From the NCBI RefSeq assembly GCF_019649055.1, contig NW_026570222.1, positions 2,356,001 through 2,420,000 of the forward strand: a stretch of 64,000 nucleotides of DNA, in the 5' to 3' direction. The translations under genes were made by a program, and so were the position numbers. This stretch comes from Paramacrobiotus metropolitanus (lineage: Eukaryota > Tardigrada > Eutardigrada > Parachela > Macrobiotidae). The notes under the pieces are model-generated. The model ran no database searches. It was not told the origin of the DNA and saw only the letters and a list, made by a program, of their open reading frames with translations. This document shows, in pieces, positions 1 to 14,761 of this stretch (positions are counted from its first letter, which is position 1; the number at the start of each line of letters is the position of its first letter).

Positions 1-589
1 GTCCCCACAGGGTTTATACGAGTATATATGTAAACTCACGTTCCTGCATATTATTTAAAAAATTAAAGTAGGTGATGCTGGTGCAGTAAAAGATGCTGGG
101 CGTACACCGCGTTGACTCTTCTATGTGCCAACATGGTAGCGTTGGTCAGAAGTATATTGGCGCTTACTGTGCATGTTGTGGAAAAATTGACTATGCAGTA
201 TGTTTAGTGCACTGTTTAGTGGTTGTAAGACCTGAAAACAAGGGTAAAATTTTGCAAAAGCTGCGAAATCAAAATACTTGGAAATCAATGTAGAAGTACC
301 GAACCGAATTTAGGAGTTCCCTGGCCACAGTATTCCTTATGCTCAAAGTACAAAGCTTAAATAAAGCGTCAGTAATCCCATAATTCGAGACTGTATATAA
401 TATCAGATTACTATTAGCTACAGCCTACAGTAGAGTACAGAGCCTGTAGATGCGCTATTAATCGTATGTGCGTAATTGCCATTATAGGTAAATATTGCTA
501 CTTATTTTAAAAAATGTACTTGTATGATATGAACAAAGACCACTGAATAGGTAACCAGTTATAAACAATTGACGCCCGATTCTTTGCAG
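1..589. other. Upstream sequence, no gene recognised
   Basis: This AT-rich stretch precedes the first exon I can support. The gene at 590 starts inside its calponin-homology domain, so at least one earlier exon must exist. I could not find a convincing one here with a matching splice donor, so it probably lies left of the window. Confidence 0.4.
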
Positions 590-3500
590 GCCGTGACAAG
601 AAATAAATTTCGGTCTCCTGACTTCCTGGAATCCTTAGAGGATGGTGCTCTTCTGTGCGAGTAAGCATCTGTACTACAATACAAAGCATGGTTATGCAAA
701 GAGGCACAGCCGGACACGTAAAACCACGGCTCACTCGACATTATGTCGAGTAAATACTATATAGTATTTATTGTACATAAAGCGATAAAACAAAGATTCA
801 TATTGGCTTGCTTGTTCTTAAAGTAATGTGGTTATTAATATTAATTAAAGCGGACATTATGGTATATGCTCATCCTTAAAAGTTAACATGAAGTAATTTT
901 GCCTCCCCATGGGCGTCCGCAGGTTGTTGGAGACGATTTGGCCGTGTTATCTTCGGCTGGACGACGGAAGTGACGTCTTATACACCAGATTATATGGGCA
1001 GGTACGACGGTAGACAATTAATAAACAGACTTGGTCCTCGGAGTGTTTTTCTTGGCAGTACGATTAAATATCCGAGTCGGCTTATATCTCAATGTACATA
1101 ATGATTAGCGGCGTGGAATAGATTTTGGCGACTTAAATGCAGTTGGGTTTTAATCGTAGCGGTTTTAATAGTAATCAAGTGACAAGGCTAAGGCGTTCAT
1201 AACGCCGACATGAACAAATAGCCGACGAACTGATAAATACTTAGCACTTAGAAGTGCGAGCTTCCTTATATTTTTCCCAACTTTTTAAAACTATATCTGA
1301 TCACTTTTTTAAATTTCAGAACATTCTGTTTCGGGTGAGTTATCTTTTGAGCAGTTCCGCTGCAAACTGATGCATTGATTTCTTAATATTTCTCGCCTAA
1401 GTTCGATTCAAAAGGCATAATTCACTTTCTGTCTGCTTTTACGTCAGCCTCGCATGAGGGATTGTTGTTGAAAAGCAAAGTTGACCTTGGCTTTTTGAAG
1501 AATTTCTGGGGTGAATTCGCTTTTTAAGCGCATTCTATCAGATCGATAAAACTGCACAGGCGGTACTACCGTACCTGTTAAGCCAAAGCCGGTTAAGATA
1601 AGAATGTTTCCTTTTCTGTAATATTTGCCTTTATATGATATTTTGCTAGCTGTTTGTACACAATGCAAAGCAAAATGATCGTAAGGGGCGGACTCGGAAT
1701 GTGGTCAGTGGTGTGGGCTGGCATAAACCGTATTGCAGTGGATGTGAATCGCCGATTTCTGGCAAGGTGTCTGCAAGGTCTACTTCTCCACCTGATTTAC
1801 CTTTCGACTGAACTTCCTCTCTCTGCCATCCGTAAACTGGACGGACGACTTTCTCGTATAACGTCGATGATAAATAGCTTTCTGCAGCAGCGTTCCTTTA
1901 ACGTGAACAATGCAAGTCAGCCTGAGCTAGTTTGGTATTTACAATGAAAAATGCATGCCTATCCTTTATGCAGTCTAATAAGTAGTTGAAAGCGGTTCCA
2001 TATTTACCCTTGTACCAGCGTGGATTTTATTCCCTACCATCTTTAAAACGTAATCCAGTTTTGATGCCTGAGTTGTCGTTACTCTCGTCATCGGATTTAT
2101 ATCGCCATCCAGAATTTTGAGCGGTATGTTGTTGGATCTTTTTTGGGGACAATCAGTGCACGGCGTCGACATTTTGGTAGAACGCAGTGAATACCTGCAG
2201 TAGGATTTAGGAATATCTGTACCTTGGTACTTGGCAGCCATCGGCGATTGTTAGGTGCGAAGCCATGTTTGTCCAGTTCGACCTTGCGATATCTTGAGAA
2301 CCAGAGAAAAACTTAGGGCGCAAGTCTGGTGTCATAGCTAATTTGTTTCAGTTGATATCGTCATAAAAGTTGTAATCGCGAAATGTTGATTTCTCTTATT
2401 AGACGCTAGATTTCGCCGCGGGCAGTTTGTACTATGCGTTTTCATACGTTTCGTCTCAGAACTTAATTATAGGATGCCGTATTTTTTTATGGCTGCTTCT
2501 TCTCACCGTGTACATTATACATCTGTGTGGGTAGCACTTTTCGCACTTGTTAATAAATATGGCTTGTCTCAAGGGTGCTGCTACACTGATAATGTCTGTT
2601 GTAGCACTCAGGAGTGATAAGGTCGCAGTTTAATTACTATCAAGTACAGTCCAGAATGATGTAGTGGTATCCTTCAGTTATGACACAGTTTGTCTATCGG
2701 ATGCGTTGAGCGGTGTATGAGAATATAATTTGCTATTACGTTTTCGTAATATGTTGTGTGAGGATGCTTTAAATGTTTGCATAGGATCACCTCTACGGCT
2801 TTTCACTTTGAATAATGAGATTGAATATTTATTTTGTTTTCTTCAGTACAACCTCGAGGCCTTTCGAGCGGCTGCAGAAAAGATTGGAATTGATCGCGAC
2901 TCAATTTTTTTGCCTATACATATCCACGCACCGGAACGATACATCTGGTATGTGTTACTGATATTACACGGGAATAAATATTGCGAATAAATGTTATATA
3001 CATAAATTTCATTTTGTTTGCGTAAATTAGTCTGTATTCGTTCTGAAGAGATCGCTAACTATGTAGAGCCCTATCAAAATATAAACATGACCACTGATCA
3101 GTAAGCATTACTTTGGTTTCCGTATCCGAGGTGGAATAGCATTTCTAAAGACTTCATTTTTTACGACTGCAACATTTACTGTGCTTATGTGTAATTGTTA
3201 CAACATAGAAAAAGGACAATAACTCGCATCAGGCTGTGTTTGCTATGTGGAAAAGTTTGATTGCTTCTTATCTGCCATTATCGAATTATCGAGCAAATTG
3301 CTCGACTACATTCGTTTTCTATGTTTATCCCGGTATTGTGTTATTTTAAACAAACAGGGCATAAACCGTAAAATGGAGCAACGTCGCAGGGATTTAGGTT
3401 AACATTCTGAGAGTCATATTATTGACAGCAAGCAGGATAATTTGCAATCATTACGTTTTAATCAGTTGGGCGAATGTAAACGTACTGCGCAGTGCGCACA

Positions 3501-6500
3501 CTGTGACCACAAGTTTCCATGCATTCGCTATACTACACATTGCGCGGTTCGCGGGAAGGTTGTGGTCAGTTAAAATCAGACAGCGCGAACAACCGGAAGG
3601 CCAGGCAGCGTTAACGCTTATATTGTAGCCGGGCCACAGATATTAAGGCTTATATTATATTCACTTGCTCATCATAGTTGAAATCGGTTGCGGATCGTAT
3701 TTCGCGGCTGGAATTTTAATTCTGACTACTGACTCTTGATGGTCATTACAGCCCCATCGTCTCATTAGGCAGAGGCTATTAATATTGTTGGTCTCGGTTG
3801 CGATCGGAATAATAAACATTGGGTATTTTGATGGACAACGGACAAGAGGCCGGTTGAGTACATCTTCTCTTCAAAGCTATGCGTAAACCGGAAACGAACG
3901 TTGCATCAGCTGACGAAACTGAACCGGAAAAATAGGCTGATATCGTAGAGTAGTAGTGCGCTCATGTTTATGTTCGGACCAGCGTTTTTACGATTGTTTT
4001 ATTGTGGCTGAAAAGATATTTCGGGAATATTTATTTATTTTCCTTTACAAAACACTTTTGAGATTTTGCTTTATGATGCGGTTATCAATCACGGAAAGCA
4101 TATTTTTGGACGTAAATGCAGCGGATAGGGATTGATGGTTGTGGTTTATTTTCCGGCGGAACTGTCGTTAGTTAGCAAGAAATCTCTTTCCCATTTTGGA
4201 CTTTTACTTGAAAAAAATAGGCTTGCCGGAAGCAGAATGCATGTGCATAAACTCTCAGATGCTATTAGAAATGACTTCTTCCTCATTGTTTTAGCTCCGC
4301 TGATGCGCAAGATGCCATTCAAGAAGCACTAATCAGAGTAAGTTGCTGACACGTGTTACCTGGTGTTGCACGGCGGTAGGCTTGTGATATTACATGTAAA
4401 ATCACAGTGGCAGACGGCCACTACGTTCGCCTGTCCTGCCGAGTGTTGTGACAAGTGCGTTGAAGTTTTTTTTCCTAACTGGCATTTATATTCAATGGAT
4501 GCGTTTACTCGTGTGTTGATTTGGCCCAGGTAACCGTAACCATTTACCTTCTCGGCTGGCGTGCTAAAGAGACACCCACCTATACCGGACCACAACTTGA
4601 TCTCTCGGCCTTTACACAGCTCTATCAGCATTATTTATATCGACTGCACAACAACGCGGACACTTTATGCAATCAGGTTAATAAAACCTTTGAGGAAACC
4701 ACAGCGGCACATACGGATGAAAATAGAGCACCGGCACATGATGAGCGGTCGCTTGGTAGTCAAGGAGTAAGCGAGGATATGCCGGGACAGTCGACGCTTG
4801 ATCGTCGCAATGAGATGGATGATCCGCTGCATTTGGATTCAACGAAAAATATGCATGACACGGAATTATATCGGAGATATTACGCTGATAGTGTAGGATC
4901 GTGTGATAGTGCGTGTGGCTCATCCTCGCCGTCCATGGCCGAACCGATTCGAGGACTTCGGGATATGAACCAGAATTCTGATGAGGTGAGCCATTATAAA
5001 CGAATTGTGCTTGGCTTATCCGTATATGTGTTTGTCCACAGTGTTTCAGTTATGCAGTGTGCGCATTTACCGAATGTCCTTTGTGCATTGAGTGATTTGT
5101 ATCTCATGTCTTTGCTTTGTGCCGGTTAGTAAATTCTGGAGCGAAAATTGAGCCCGAAATTAATTTGTATTGATTCTACACGCATGAGCACTGACATTCA
5201 TACTGCAGAATTTTTAAAAATTTTGTAAAATTAATTGATCTGATCACCATATGTTCAAATGATTATTTTGTAATTTTACAAAAGTCTTTTATGTATTACG
5301 TCAGCAGCGCAAAATTTCCTTCGTTTTGGTTGAACGTTTTGAATCATTATACTTAATTGTGTTGGTTTGAGTTAATTGAAATTGGTATTGATCGTTAATA
5401 GCGTATAGTCAAATGTGTGCCAAACTGCCAACCTTTATTTGACCAGTTGCTCGTTGTAGCGTTTGAACTGGTTCTTTTGTGTGCTGCTGTTATTTTTACG
5501 GATACTTTGCACAACAAAGAAAAGTATTGTCCCGTAGCTAGCAAGACGAGTGTGAAAATACTGTGCTTGCGCGGTATATTATTGTATTGTCATGATATTA
5601 TACTTTGCGGGCTCCGGATGAATAGAACAGAAACACATTTCAATAACCTTCCGTCAATTGTTATGCAATGCTAATGTGGTGATCTGGTTAAGAGATCTGG
5701 TTTTTTGTGGTGTGCGTCCGATACGGCACTGCTCTGTGTGTATGCACTAACTCTGTATTGGGTAATTCGACATGCATTTCACGGTCGAAATGTTATTTGA
5801 CCAGCTCCTGACCGGTGGTGCTACACGCTTGCCCAAGCAGCATTCAGCGCCGTGTTGTATCAATGATCCATTACAGTTCGTCAAGATAAAGCATCCCAGT
5901 GGACACACAGCGGTCTCTGTCATTGACAGCTACATGGAAGTGGATAAAATGAAGCAACGATTAAAGGAAGACGAAGCCGAATGGCAGCTGGTAGGACGAC
6001 TGTTTATAGCTGCCTGTCTGTATGGAAAGGTCATTCGCACCGGTCCGTCTTTTCTGTTGGCAGAATCTGGACAGCTGGAAAAGTAAGCGGAAGAGCAATC
6101 TGCTTAGCCATGATAGTGATGACAATAGTGAACCAAAGGAGAACAACAAGCGCGATGTGAAGACGTTCCCCGAGATGATTGAGCGCCTGAAACGGCAGGG
6201 TGGGATCCTGGCTAGTTACTTGGATGATTCGATCAATGGTAAGTCAACGCACAAGTAGGACGATCCCGCTCCTTTCAAAGGGATTTTAATTCTGTAATCA
6301 GGAAAAAACATACCAGCTGATTTGGCGGCTGGGAATACGATAGCTAATGGGATTTTGTTCGCGCCATGTGAATTTGTTGTTCATTATCGGTTTTTGTCTG
6401 CACAGCTGGTTGGCAGGCAGTGAAGCGTTATGGTGCGGAAAAGAAATTGCATTCTTCTGACGAAATAGGCTTTGTACTTTCAATTTCTTGTGCAAGCGCC

Positions 6501-9500
6501 TATAGTGTGCTAATCGATACAAAAACCCGCCGCATCGGATCACAGATCTACCCTTAGGGCTGATTTTGCAGTTCACTGAGAATTGTAGTTGGTCAGATGT
6601 TCGTACGGTCTTTAAGCATGATTGCCGTATGAAAAAATCTCCAGTCGCTGCATTAATCAGTGAACGAACATTTCAGTTTGTCAAGGAAGAATTTGGCATG
6701 GCGAATGTTTTCTTATTAACGCCATCATAAGTAACTTTCGACGTTAAAATCAAGACATTTTGTGGTTATAGAAGATTTATCCGTTTCGCTTCACGACAAG
6801 CAAAATATGCCGCCATCCGATGAGCAGTTCACATCGCATATCAGCGATAACAGTGAAAAAGACTCCTCTTCCGGCATCAGTTCACCTCGGGTTCGTGAGT
6901 AACACTTTTCTTAATACACAGTGTCGAATTCAGGGTTGCTGATTCTGGATAATTTTCGTGGGTTTAATCATTTTATCTGAATATTCAGATAATCTTGTAT
7001 TTCGTTAGCGATAGTACGTTCTTGTTGTAAATTGTGTTTTTGATTTCCCGGTGTTTTTTAATGCAGTCTTCGCGATCGCTGACCAGCACGTCCCCTCCGC
7101 CATCGTTGGCCGTTAAACAACTGGTGTCCAGCTTAAACGCCGCCAGTGCATATCAATCTTCTAGCCCAGCCAAACTATCTGCTCAGCCGGAAACTGTTAC
7201 GGAATTAACCTCGAAACGGGTAGTTTATCTTAAACCTGTTGACGCCGCCAACAGTCAAGCGCCCGGAATAGGTTTGAAGAGCATAAATAATGTTATGGAT
7301 CAAGATAAATCGTCACAGCTGGATAATTCACCAAAAAACCCAAATATCGAAACGACATATAAACCATTTGGTGAGAAACTGGCCATGTTTCGCAGTGCGC
7401 AGGTTGAAGACACTCCACTGCAAATTGATCCCGAAAAATGCAGGTATTATGTCAATGCTTTAAAAACTTTAGACATGAATTACAAACAGCGAATTCTAGT
7501 GAACCGAAGACAACAACGAAATTTGCATCGGGCAGTGCTCTCCGGTCATCATTTTGGCATGTCTTGTTAAACTATACGAATCACGTAAACAATCTTTTTA
7601 ATTGGAGTAACCTTATATTTTTGATTGAGTTTTTAATTTTTAACTCGAGTTCTTAAGAATCAGTTTTTCTGCATGGCTGCTTTTACCGTTACGAACTCAA
7701 AAACATACCAAACATGTAAACATGTCTTGTAAATATTTATCGAATTATCATGACTGTTTATGAAATTTTTAGTGTAGCGGCAAATGATACGTCAAATACC
7801 GGATAACTGTGTCTTGTTTTAATACGTCGCGGAATGTTACATGTAATTTTCAGTGCTCGTAGACGAAGATGTCTGCGCAGCATGGGCCAGAGTTTTATTT
7901 AGTCGTCTCAACATGCCATCGGGTCGTATATTAATTTCTAATTTGTCGTATTCCTTTGTCACGCATAATTGTAAAACATCATCTTGCCGGTCCGGGTAAA
8001 GTGAATAAAAAATGTTCACCGTGGCTTTTTTCGCGCAGTTATAAAGAACTGGTCAAGCCGGAGCTATCGTTGAAAGACAAGTTGTCAGTGTTTGAACGAC
8101 CACTTGATGGTCAGGCTGCCAGTACAAGAATAGGTGCACAGCCACAAGCTGTCAAAGTGAAAACCATGCGCAATGTCTTCGAGACGGCATCCGCTGTGCC
8201 ACCGACCATTGTAACCACGAGCGTTCCATCACCACCGCCAAAACCCATACCGTCAAGTGGCGGCGGCAGTGGCGGTTTGAGCCGCTTACTGTCCAAAGAT
8301 CTTCAGAATATTCAGCACCCGTCAAGCGTATCTAGTGTACCGCCGCCGCCGGAATTCGATACCAGTTTACCGGAACAGTATCTGCAGGAGATCGATGGAA
8401 TTCTGGGGCGAAATGGAACTAGTGTTGTGAAGTCGCCGGAGAATATTGTGGATGATGGTGAATTTCCGCCACCTCCGCTGCCGGCCATCTCTCCGTCGTT
8501 GCCGGACCCGTCGAATCCCGCGAAAGAGCATGAGGGAGAATTGGAATTTCCTTCTCCACCACCACCTTTGGAACAGGAAACGGAACCTAAAACCATCGAC
8601 GGCAATTCGGTTTCTGAGGTCAGTTAATTATGTTGGACATTGGAAAACGCCTGTCGATATCATTGTGCAAAAAATGCTGCATGTTTGATATTAGAGAAGA
8701 AATTACGTTGCATATTTGTATGTTATTCCTAGTACAAAATACTCACAACACTAGAGTTATCGACCTGTTCAGCTAATTTTTTTGAAAGATTTATAATTTG
8801 CATCGTTGTGTAGGAAGTTCCACTGCGCCGTATGGATTCTACTAGACGGATCAAAAGCGAGATTTCGAAACGTCGGTCCGACTTTTTTGGAATCAAGAGC
8901 GACGCGAACGGCATCGATGTATTTGAAACTGAAAATGTCCGACCTAAGAGCGTACATGAAATGTTCCAATCAAAGCCAGCGCCACCAGATGAAAATATCT
9001 CTAAAACGGTCAAATTTGTTTCTTCAAATGTGACATCTGAACCGAGTAGTCCTGGCCGCTGCATTGATACTGAAAGTACGCCGGTTTCTATACCAAGCAA
9101 CGAAGCTTTGATTTCAAAATCGTTAGCGAGTACCACCAAGAAATCCAAAAAGAAGAATATGAAAGTCTGGTTAGAAAGGAACCAGTTGGTATTCTAAAGA
9201 CCAGCAAACCGGTATGCGCTTTTTTGCAATTGTTTTACAAAGTTATTTTCGGTGATTTCGTATTTCGGTGATTTCGTATTTTCGGTGATTTTTCGGTTCG
9301 TGCGGTTAAATTTGCTTGTACGTAGCACTAAAGGTTAGACGACAACTTCGAAGTGATGCGTTTCGAAATTTAAAGGGAATCTTGGTTTGTAGGTCATGCA
9401 AACAACATTATCCACGGAAAATAGTTTAAAAGAGCACAATATACCAATAGAGTTGATTCCTGAAACGCTTGTGCCCTCTGGAGCAAAACTCTCCGATAAG

Positions 9501-12500
9501 GTCATCATACTTGATAAAGTGGAAAAGGTGACGGAGGAAACGCGAATTACAGGAAGTTTCGAGGTAATGATCAAGGGTACATTGAAGGGAATATTTGCTA
9601 AAATGATTCTTGTTTGTAGACTACCTCACGAGAAGAAATGCGCTCTCTGGATTACATGACAGTTAGTGGTCGTGCACCGGTTCAGGCGGTTATCCCCACA
9701 CCGATTCATCATCCCGAACCAGTTTTGAACGGTATTATCCCACTTCATCATTATCGTGATTACAGCGATGGAGGTTATTCAAGTGGACGGAGCGATCCTG
9801 GTAATGCGGTCAAACTGTCGAAGCCGAACGCTCCTTTGCGCAGTTACGCAGAGGTTGAATCTATCAGCCCGAGAAGTTCGGAATTTCATCCACCTCGACC
9901 GCCCCTCCCATCCGAATTCAAACCACCGCCGTTCGCTGGATATTTCGAAGAAAATGTTCCGGCTGCGGGCTATACACCACAGTACATCCCGAAGGCTCCG
10001 TCCGTTTCACCGCCCGCCCGAATGCAGCCAAAAGCTGAGGCTGTTCAACGGAGACCGGCTGTCAATGGAAATGTGCAGCAACACTGGGTTGTGCAGGAAG
10101 CCGAAATGCGGAGGATATCAGAACAGGAGGCCAGGATGCGACAGGCCGTCAATCCGCAGCCGGTGCCGATGCAGATCCATAGACCGCCTCCCGCGGCTCC
10201 GGTTACCCACATCGATGCCGCGCATCCGAGAGTTCCCTTGCGAGAAGTGCCGACAAATTATCAGCGGCGCGTGGTGGAGTTAGGCGCTAAACACGATGGT
10301 AAATGGAAATTTAATTTGAACATGTATCTACGTATAAAGTAATTTGAGAAATCCACAGCAAAGTCATTGTTTTGTTGAAATCGATCGGAAGTGCGCTTTC
10401 ATGCTCTGGTTGTTGCAGGTTCACAACAACAGTACGTCCAGCAGCTCCCCACGAGGACGTCGACTATGATCCCTGTGGCAGTGGAGTCTAAACGAATGCC
10501 GCCCCGATCTCATCCTCAACCTAGTGTGGCGATAGGTATTAGCGCCACAGTGCCGCCGCGTTATCCCGAAGTGCATTATCCAAAAAATGGCAGCATATCG
10601 CCTCAGGCTGCCGGTTTGATGCACAAGCAGCCATCGCCAACTAAGCAGCAGTATATCAGTCATCCCTTCTACCCTCCTTCAGTGGCTGGTTCGCAGCTAT
10701 CTTTATCACAACCAAAAGATAACTATGTCCCCGGCAGCAGTCGGGATTATTCGGCAAATATCAACGCTGTCGGTGTTTCATCAAAACGGCGATGCGCACA
10801 TTGTGGCGAAGCATTGGGTAGGTGATTTGTCAATCGCATCATCGAGAACAGTTTTAATGAAAGTTTTGCATTTTACGGCTTAAAAGTTGTGTAGGAAATA
10901 CGATTATACAGTGCATTACGGTGCAGAGGCCAACAATTAACAAAAAATACACTCGTTCTCCTCTGTTATTTATTACTGCGCTTCATTTGGCCAATTATAG
11001 GAGATCGCTTAATTGCCTAGCTAAATTATATCACCATGATTTATTGATATTGATGGCTTGTAATGAGCCCAGTAATTTTATGGATGTTACTATACCACGA
11101 CTTGTCCCTAATTTTTTGTTCTCTGATGAGTTTGTTTTCATTTTGAAGGTCGTGGAGCCGCAATGATTGTGGAAAATTTGCAACTTTATTATCATGTAGC
11201 CTGCTTTAAATGCTACGTTTGTGGTCAAATGCTGGGCAGTGGTCGGGAAGGAACGGATGTGCGTGTGCGCAACACGAAATTGCACTGTGCACTGTGCTAC
11301 AGTGACGAAGAAGGTGAGTCGTTTCTATCCCAGTTTGGCGGTACAGTATTTGTGATTTATTGTTCTGTCTTCTTTTATCTGTTATAACTTTATAAGTAAT
11401 TTGTGGACTGTTATAGGTTTACAGTTGAGTCAGTTATGATGTGTTGATGGCGTCAATCTCCGATCCTGAATGCCGTTTCGTGCACGGTGCCTAGCTAAAT
11501 TTTATTTTTTGTATCATATATCCAGTTTAAAGTTTTATGCCAAAATGGTGAAGCATGTTGCTGTAGTGTGCATAAAATGGGGGCAGTATCGTGGCCACAG
11601 TGGATGGCTTCTTTTTAAAACTTCGTTCTGCCTAAAATTTGTTGTGATCTTTTTCTTGCTGTACTGCGAACATGCGCTTTTGTATGATAATTTCTTGACA
11701 TTTGCTTCTAAAATTGTACAACAATGCAAAGTGAAGGAACAAAAATCAGAATTGCCTTTTGCATGGCAGACCTTTAGGTAAGATAGGTACTTACTTACTA
11801 GCTGGTGCTAACTAGTTGCCAGCTTTAAAAAAAAACCGCATAGGAAACTGCAAACGGTACCCGACCAAGAGCAGATGATGTTGACTGGGTGAATCGTGAA
11901 TGTTTCGAAATAGTTCAACGAAATAAAACCTTTAAATATTTTTTTCTGGACAGTCGAGTAAGTACTAGTACATAAATTTTTGGACGGTGAATACAGTATT
12001 CAGAAACACCGAGGCTCCCGGCCTTTCAGTGATAAAAAATACCGGAGAAATTTAAAACATGAGCACGTACAAACATAAGTAAGTTCTGTAATCATGATAA
12101 AAGATGCTGATTAATATTATAATAATTATGGGAATTGCGTACGTAATATATATATCGACAAATTATTACTTATAAAATATATCTATATGCAGCATTTTTG
12201 TACTCGTATTACTTCAATTGCGCACCTCGGGCACACACACACGTTCAGCACCCAGGTACACTGAGTATTGTACATACGTATGCCTGGTGGCTGTGTGCTC
12301 GTGTGAATGGGCTGTGCCCAGTACGTACGTACGCCTTACAGGCAGGTTAACCCGGATTGGCAGAAGAGGAAGCCAGACTGCAGAACTTCTTGGTCATCGA
12401 ACCTGCTGCACCTCACAGATCTCGAAATCAAAATTACGGGGGCACGTCTGATTTTCGCTGACTTGGACACCCACCGTCTGGCCGTCAAAGACACCCCATT

Positions 12501-12603
12501 TTGGAATTTTTGCAGTTTTTGTTTTATATTTAAAGGTCGGAAAAATTTTGGGAGCTTCGAGAATAACGAAGAACCTCATTCAGTTCATGATCAGCCACAC
12601 TAA
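590..12603 (+). CDS. LIMCH1: LIM and calponin-homology domain protein (LMO7/LIMCH1/Smallish family), 5' partial
   Basis: This family links actin and myosin to cell junctions. Exons I read: 590-660, 923-1001, 2847-2947, 4295-4337, 4530-4985, 5805-5990, 6064-6238, 6772-6890, 7067-7443, 8039-8618, 8814-9188, 9393-9563, 9620-10298, 10419-10817, 11149-11313 and a tentative last exon 12536-12603. Phases agree at every join; the donor at 6890 (GTTCGT) is weak. The first four exons encode a CH domain (FLESLEDGALLCE, then NLEAFRAAAEKIGI). The 4530 exon opens with VTVTIYLLGWRA and YTGPQLDLSAF, as after the CH domain in this family. DPLQFVKIKHPSG and LDSWKSKRKS match its central conserved region. The middle is proline-rich and disordered. 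HWVVQEAEMRRI precedes the LIM domain, which spans 10419-11313 (CAHC...HVACFKCYVC...CALC). The true N-terminal exon is missing. Domain identity is secure; the last exon is inference. Confidence 0.88.
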
Positions 12604-12640
12604 CTTTTAGTAGCTCCTGTTTTGTAATCACAACCAGAAA

Positions 12641-13687
12641 ATGGCTTGGCATTGTGGATGTTGCACTCTCAAGTCAGGATGCCGTTTCGGCGCATTGTGG
12701 ACCATGGTGCGATTACATGGATAAGCTGACTTTTGATGTCTGGAATATCCTGTTGATGTTGTCCGTTTTTGCAGATCGAGACAATAGTCGGAATTGGTTT
12801 GTTGGTAGCATCCGATCTTATCGCGCATGGAAATAGTAGGTGACCTTGTATTGCTGCTGAATTATTATTGCTCTTGTAATTTAATGGTCTTCCTTGTACG
12901 TTTACCGAAAAAAACTTAATATTTGAAATTTAATCTGATGTTGCAAAACAAGGTGTTGTCTCTCCCTGAAGCGCTGCAAATATGATTCGCAAGTGGGTGG
13001 GTTTCATTCACTACAGGTGTTCTTTCAGTTCTGGCCATTGCCGCGACCTGTTACTTCGTGGTTGTGTTTTGCCTGGCCTGGGTGCTGTTGGCTGGAATAT
13101 TCCGGGAATCCGCCGCCGTTCTCTTCACATGGGTTCCTTTCTATATCATCTTCATTCTCATCCGCCTGATATTTCTTGGATTTATCGTAACTGCTTATGT
13201 TCAGCATGCTAACGACAAGGTGAGCAAAGTAATCTGCGGAAGGAAGCAGAATCCGGTGATTACTATATAATTTAACGAAGTAGAAGTACATTTATGATTT
13301 ACTCATGGTGTCATGATGCAGTTCCATCGTTTACGATAAGCTTAATCTGTGCACACGTAATAACCCTTTGTAATTTCCCAACAGTTTTGTACTACCTGTG
13401 ACCTGCTCAGAAGACGCTTAAATGCATGTTATTATAGATATTATATTATATTTATTATTATTGTTTCGTAGCCTGTGACCTTTGAGATTGTGTACCTGGC
13501 TGATGGCCGAGCTCTGTCCGCCCAGCGCTTTGATTCGAACGTATACTTGCATGTGGTTGTGAGCATCCTGGCCACCATGGGCATCTCCATCGTTATCAGT
13601 GCGTGGATCGTGATTAGTGTCATTCTCCTGGGCGTCAGTCTGCGCCGGACAATGTGGCGACGAATTCGCACGGTGGAATATCGTTGA
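12641..13687 (+). CDS. Small four-helix membrane protein with Cys-rich N-terminus (LAPTM/DUF4728-like)
   Basis: Four exons in consistent phase: 12641-12706, 12775-12835, 13017-13219 and 13472-13687. The ATG at 12641 opens a 22-codon exon reading MAWHCGCCTLKSGCRFGALW, a Cys-cluster N-terminus like that of LAPTM and insect DUF4728 proteins. Four hydrophobic segments follow: ETIVGIGLLVA, a long one around CYFVVVFCLAWVLLAG, FYIIFILIRLIFLGFIVTA, and a last one around SIVISAWIVISVILLGV. The C-terminus is short and basic (RRTMWRRIRTVEYR). The protein is about 180 residues and is probably an endomembrane or lysosomal protein. Exact family and function are not established. The ATG lies only 37 bp after the tentative stop of the LIM gene. 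Confidence 0.75.
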
Positions 13688-14761
13688 TGCGGGACCCGCG
13701 AACGGGATGGTCTTTTCGTATATTAGACCACTGGACTTGTGTGCACGTATGCAAACCGGTAATATTGCGGTCCGGATGGAATTTTATTCGATTTTGCTGT
13801 ACCGGGTGTTTTAGTGTTTAATGCGAGTTTTTGAGTTCTTCGGAATTTTATCGTTTTATACATGTAAATAAGTGTGAGTTCAAAACACTTACGTTTTTTA
13901 TATGATTTTAATCTGACTGTCTTCGTTTGTAACGGACAGTATAGCGTTCTGTAAATGTTGTACCACGATTTCTGAAGTAAAACAACATTCTGAAATCGCG
14001 CCACGGAATCGCACCGTAATGTAAATTACGGTGTTCCTTTTAGTCGGCTGATAGGCGTTACAATCACGGCGAACTTATACTGGCCTTCGAATAATTGCGG
14101 ATTGAAATTTTTTATTCGTGAAAAAAATAAATACGGTAACCAACATTTGTGTTTTATGACAAATCACGTGGTTCCGTCTCTGATTACAACATCCGGCACT
14201 GGCAGTATTTTATGATACTCACGGTACATACACCAGTGACTTACAAAACAGCGGTAATTTGCAATACAGGGAACCACTGTCACATACTGCAGCTTTTGTA
14301 CAAATTCCGCAAGGAAAGGAATGTAGTCTGAGCTTCTGAGGCGAGCTTCCTACTGAATCTGGATGAATGAACGCTAAAAATAGATCGCAATTGGGTCGAT
14401 TGGTAATATGGCGGTGATCCATAATTTCATCCTGTTGGCCGAATTGATTAGGCGAAGAGACAGTTAGACTCGTATATCGCTTCTGCCTGGCTATAGTGTT
14501 TTCGGACCAGGTAGAGCTACGCCAGCATCGATTTTCCTTCGTGGAATTTACAGGCATGTTTTACGCTACGCTTGATGATGGGCATAATTACGTTTCGGAA
14601 GTGAAGCGCGATCAGCCGCGTAGAGAAATTCAATACAATCCGGATAAAACCTTTGTTTTGGCTTTTTCTGCCACGCTTACACAAGACATACCATCCCGGC
14701 TAATCAAGTTATTACGCCGCTACGTATCCTCGACGTGTTTAGCCGTTGGTGACGGTGGAGC
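13688..14761 (+). other. Spacer before meckelin with an unassigned 91-codon open stretch
   Basis: No clear gene is seen. An open stretch at 14496-14771 ends as the meckelin TM exon begins and contains REIQYNPDKTFVLAFSATL followed by a basic amphipathic stretch. That is the kind of sequence expected just before the first membrane helix of meckelin. It is in another frame, however, and I found no acceptable intron joining the two. It may be a 5' piece of the gene or chance. Confidence 0.3.

Noticed and set aside
1444-2241. ORFs of 70-97 codons within the first large intron of the LIM gene
   Set aside because: No domain, no splice logic, inside an intron bounded by well-supported exons.
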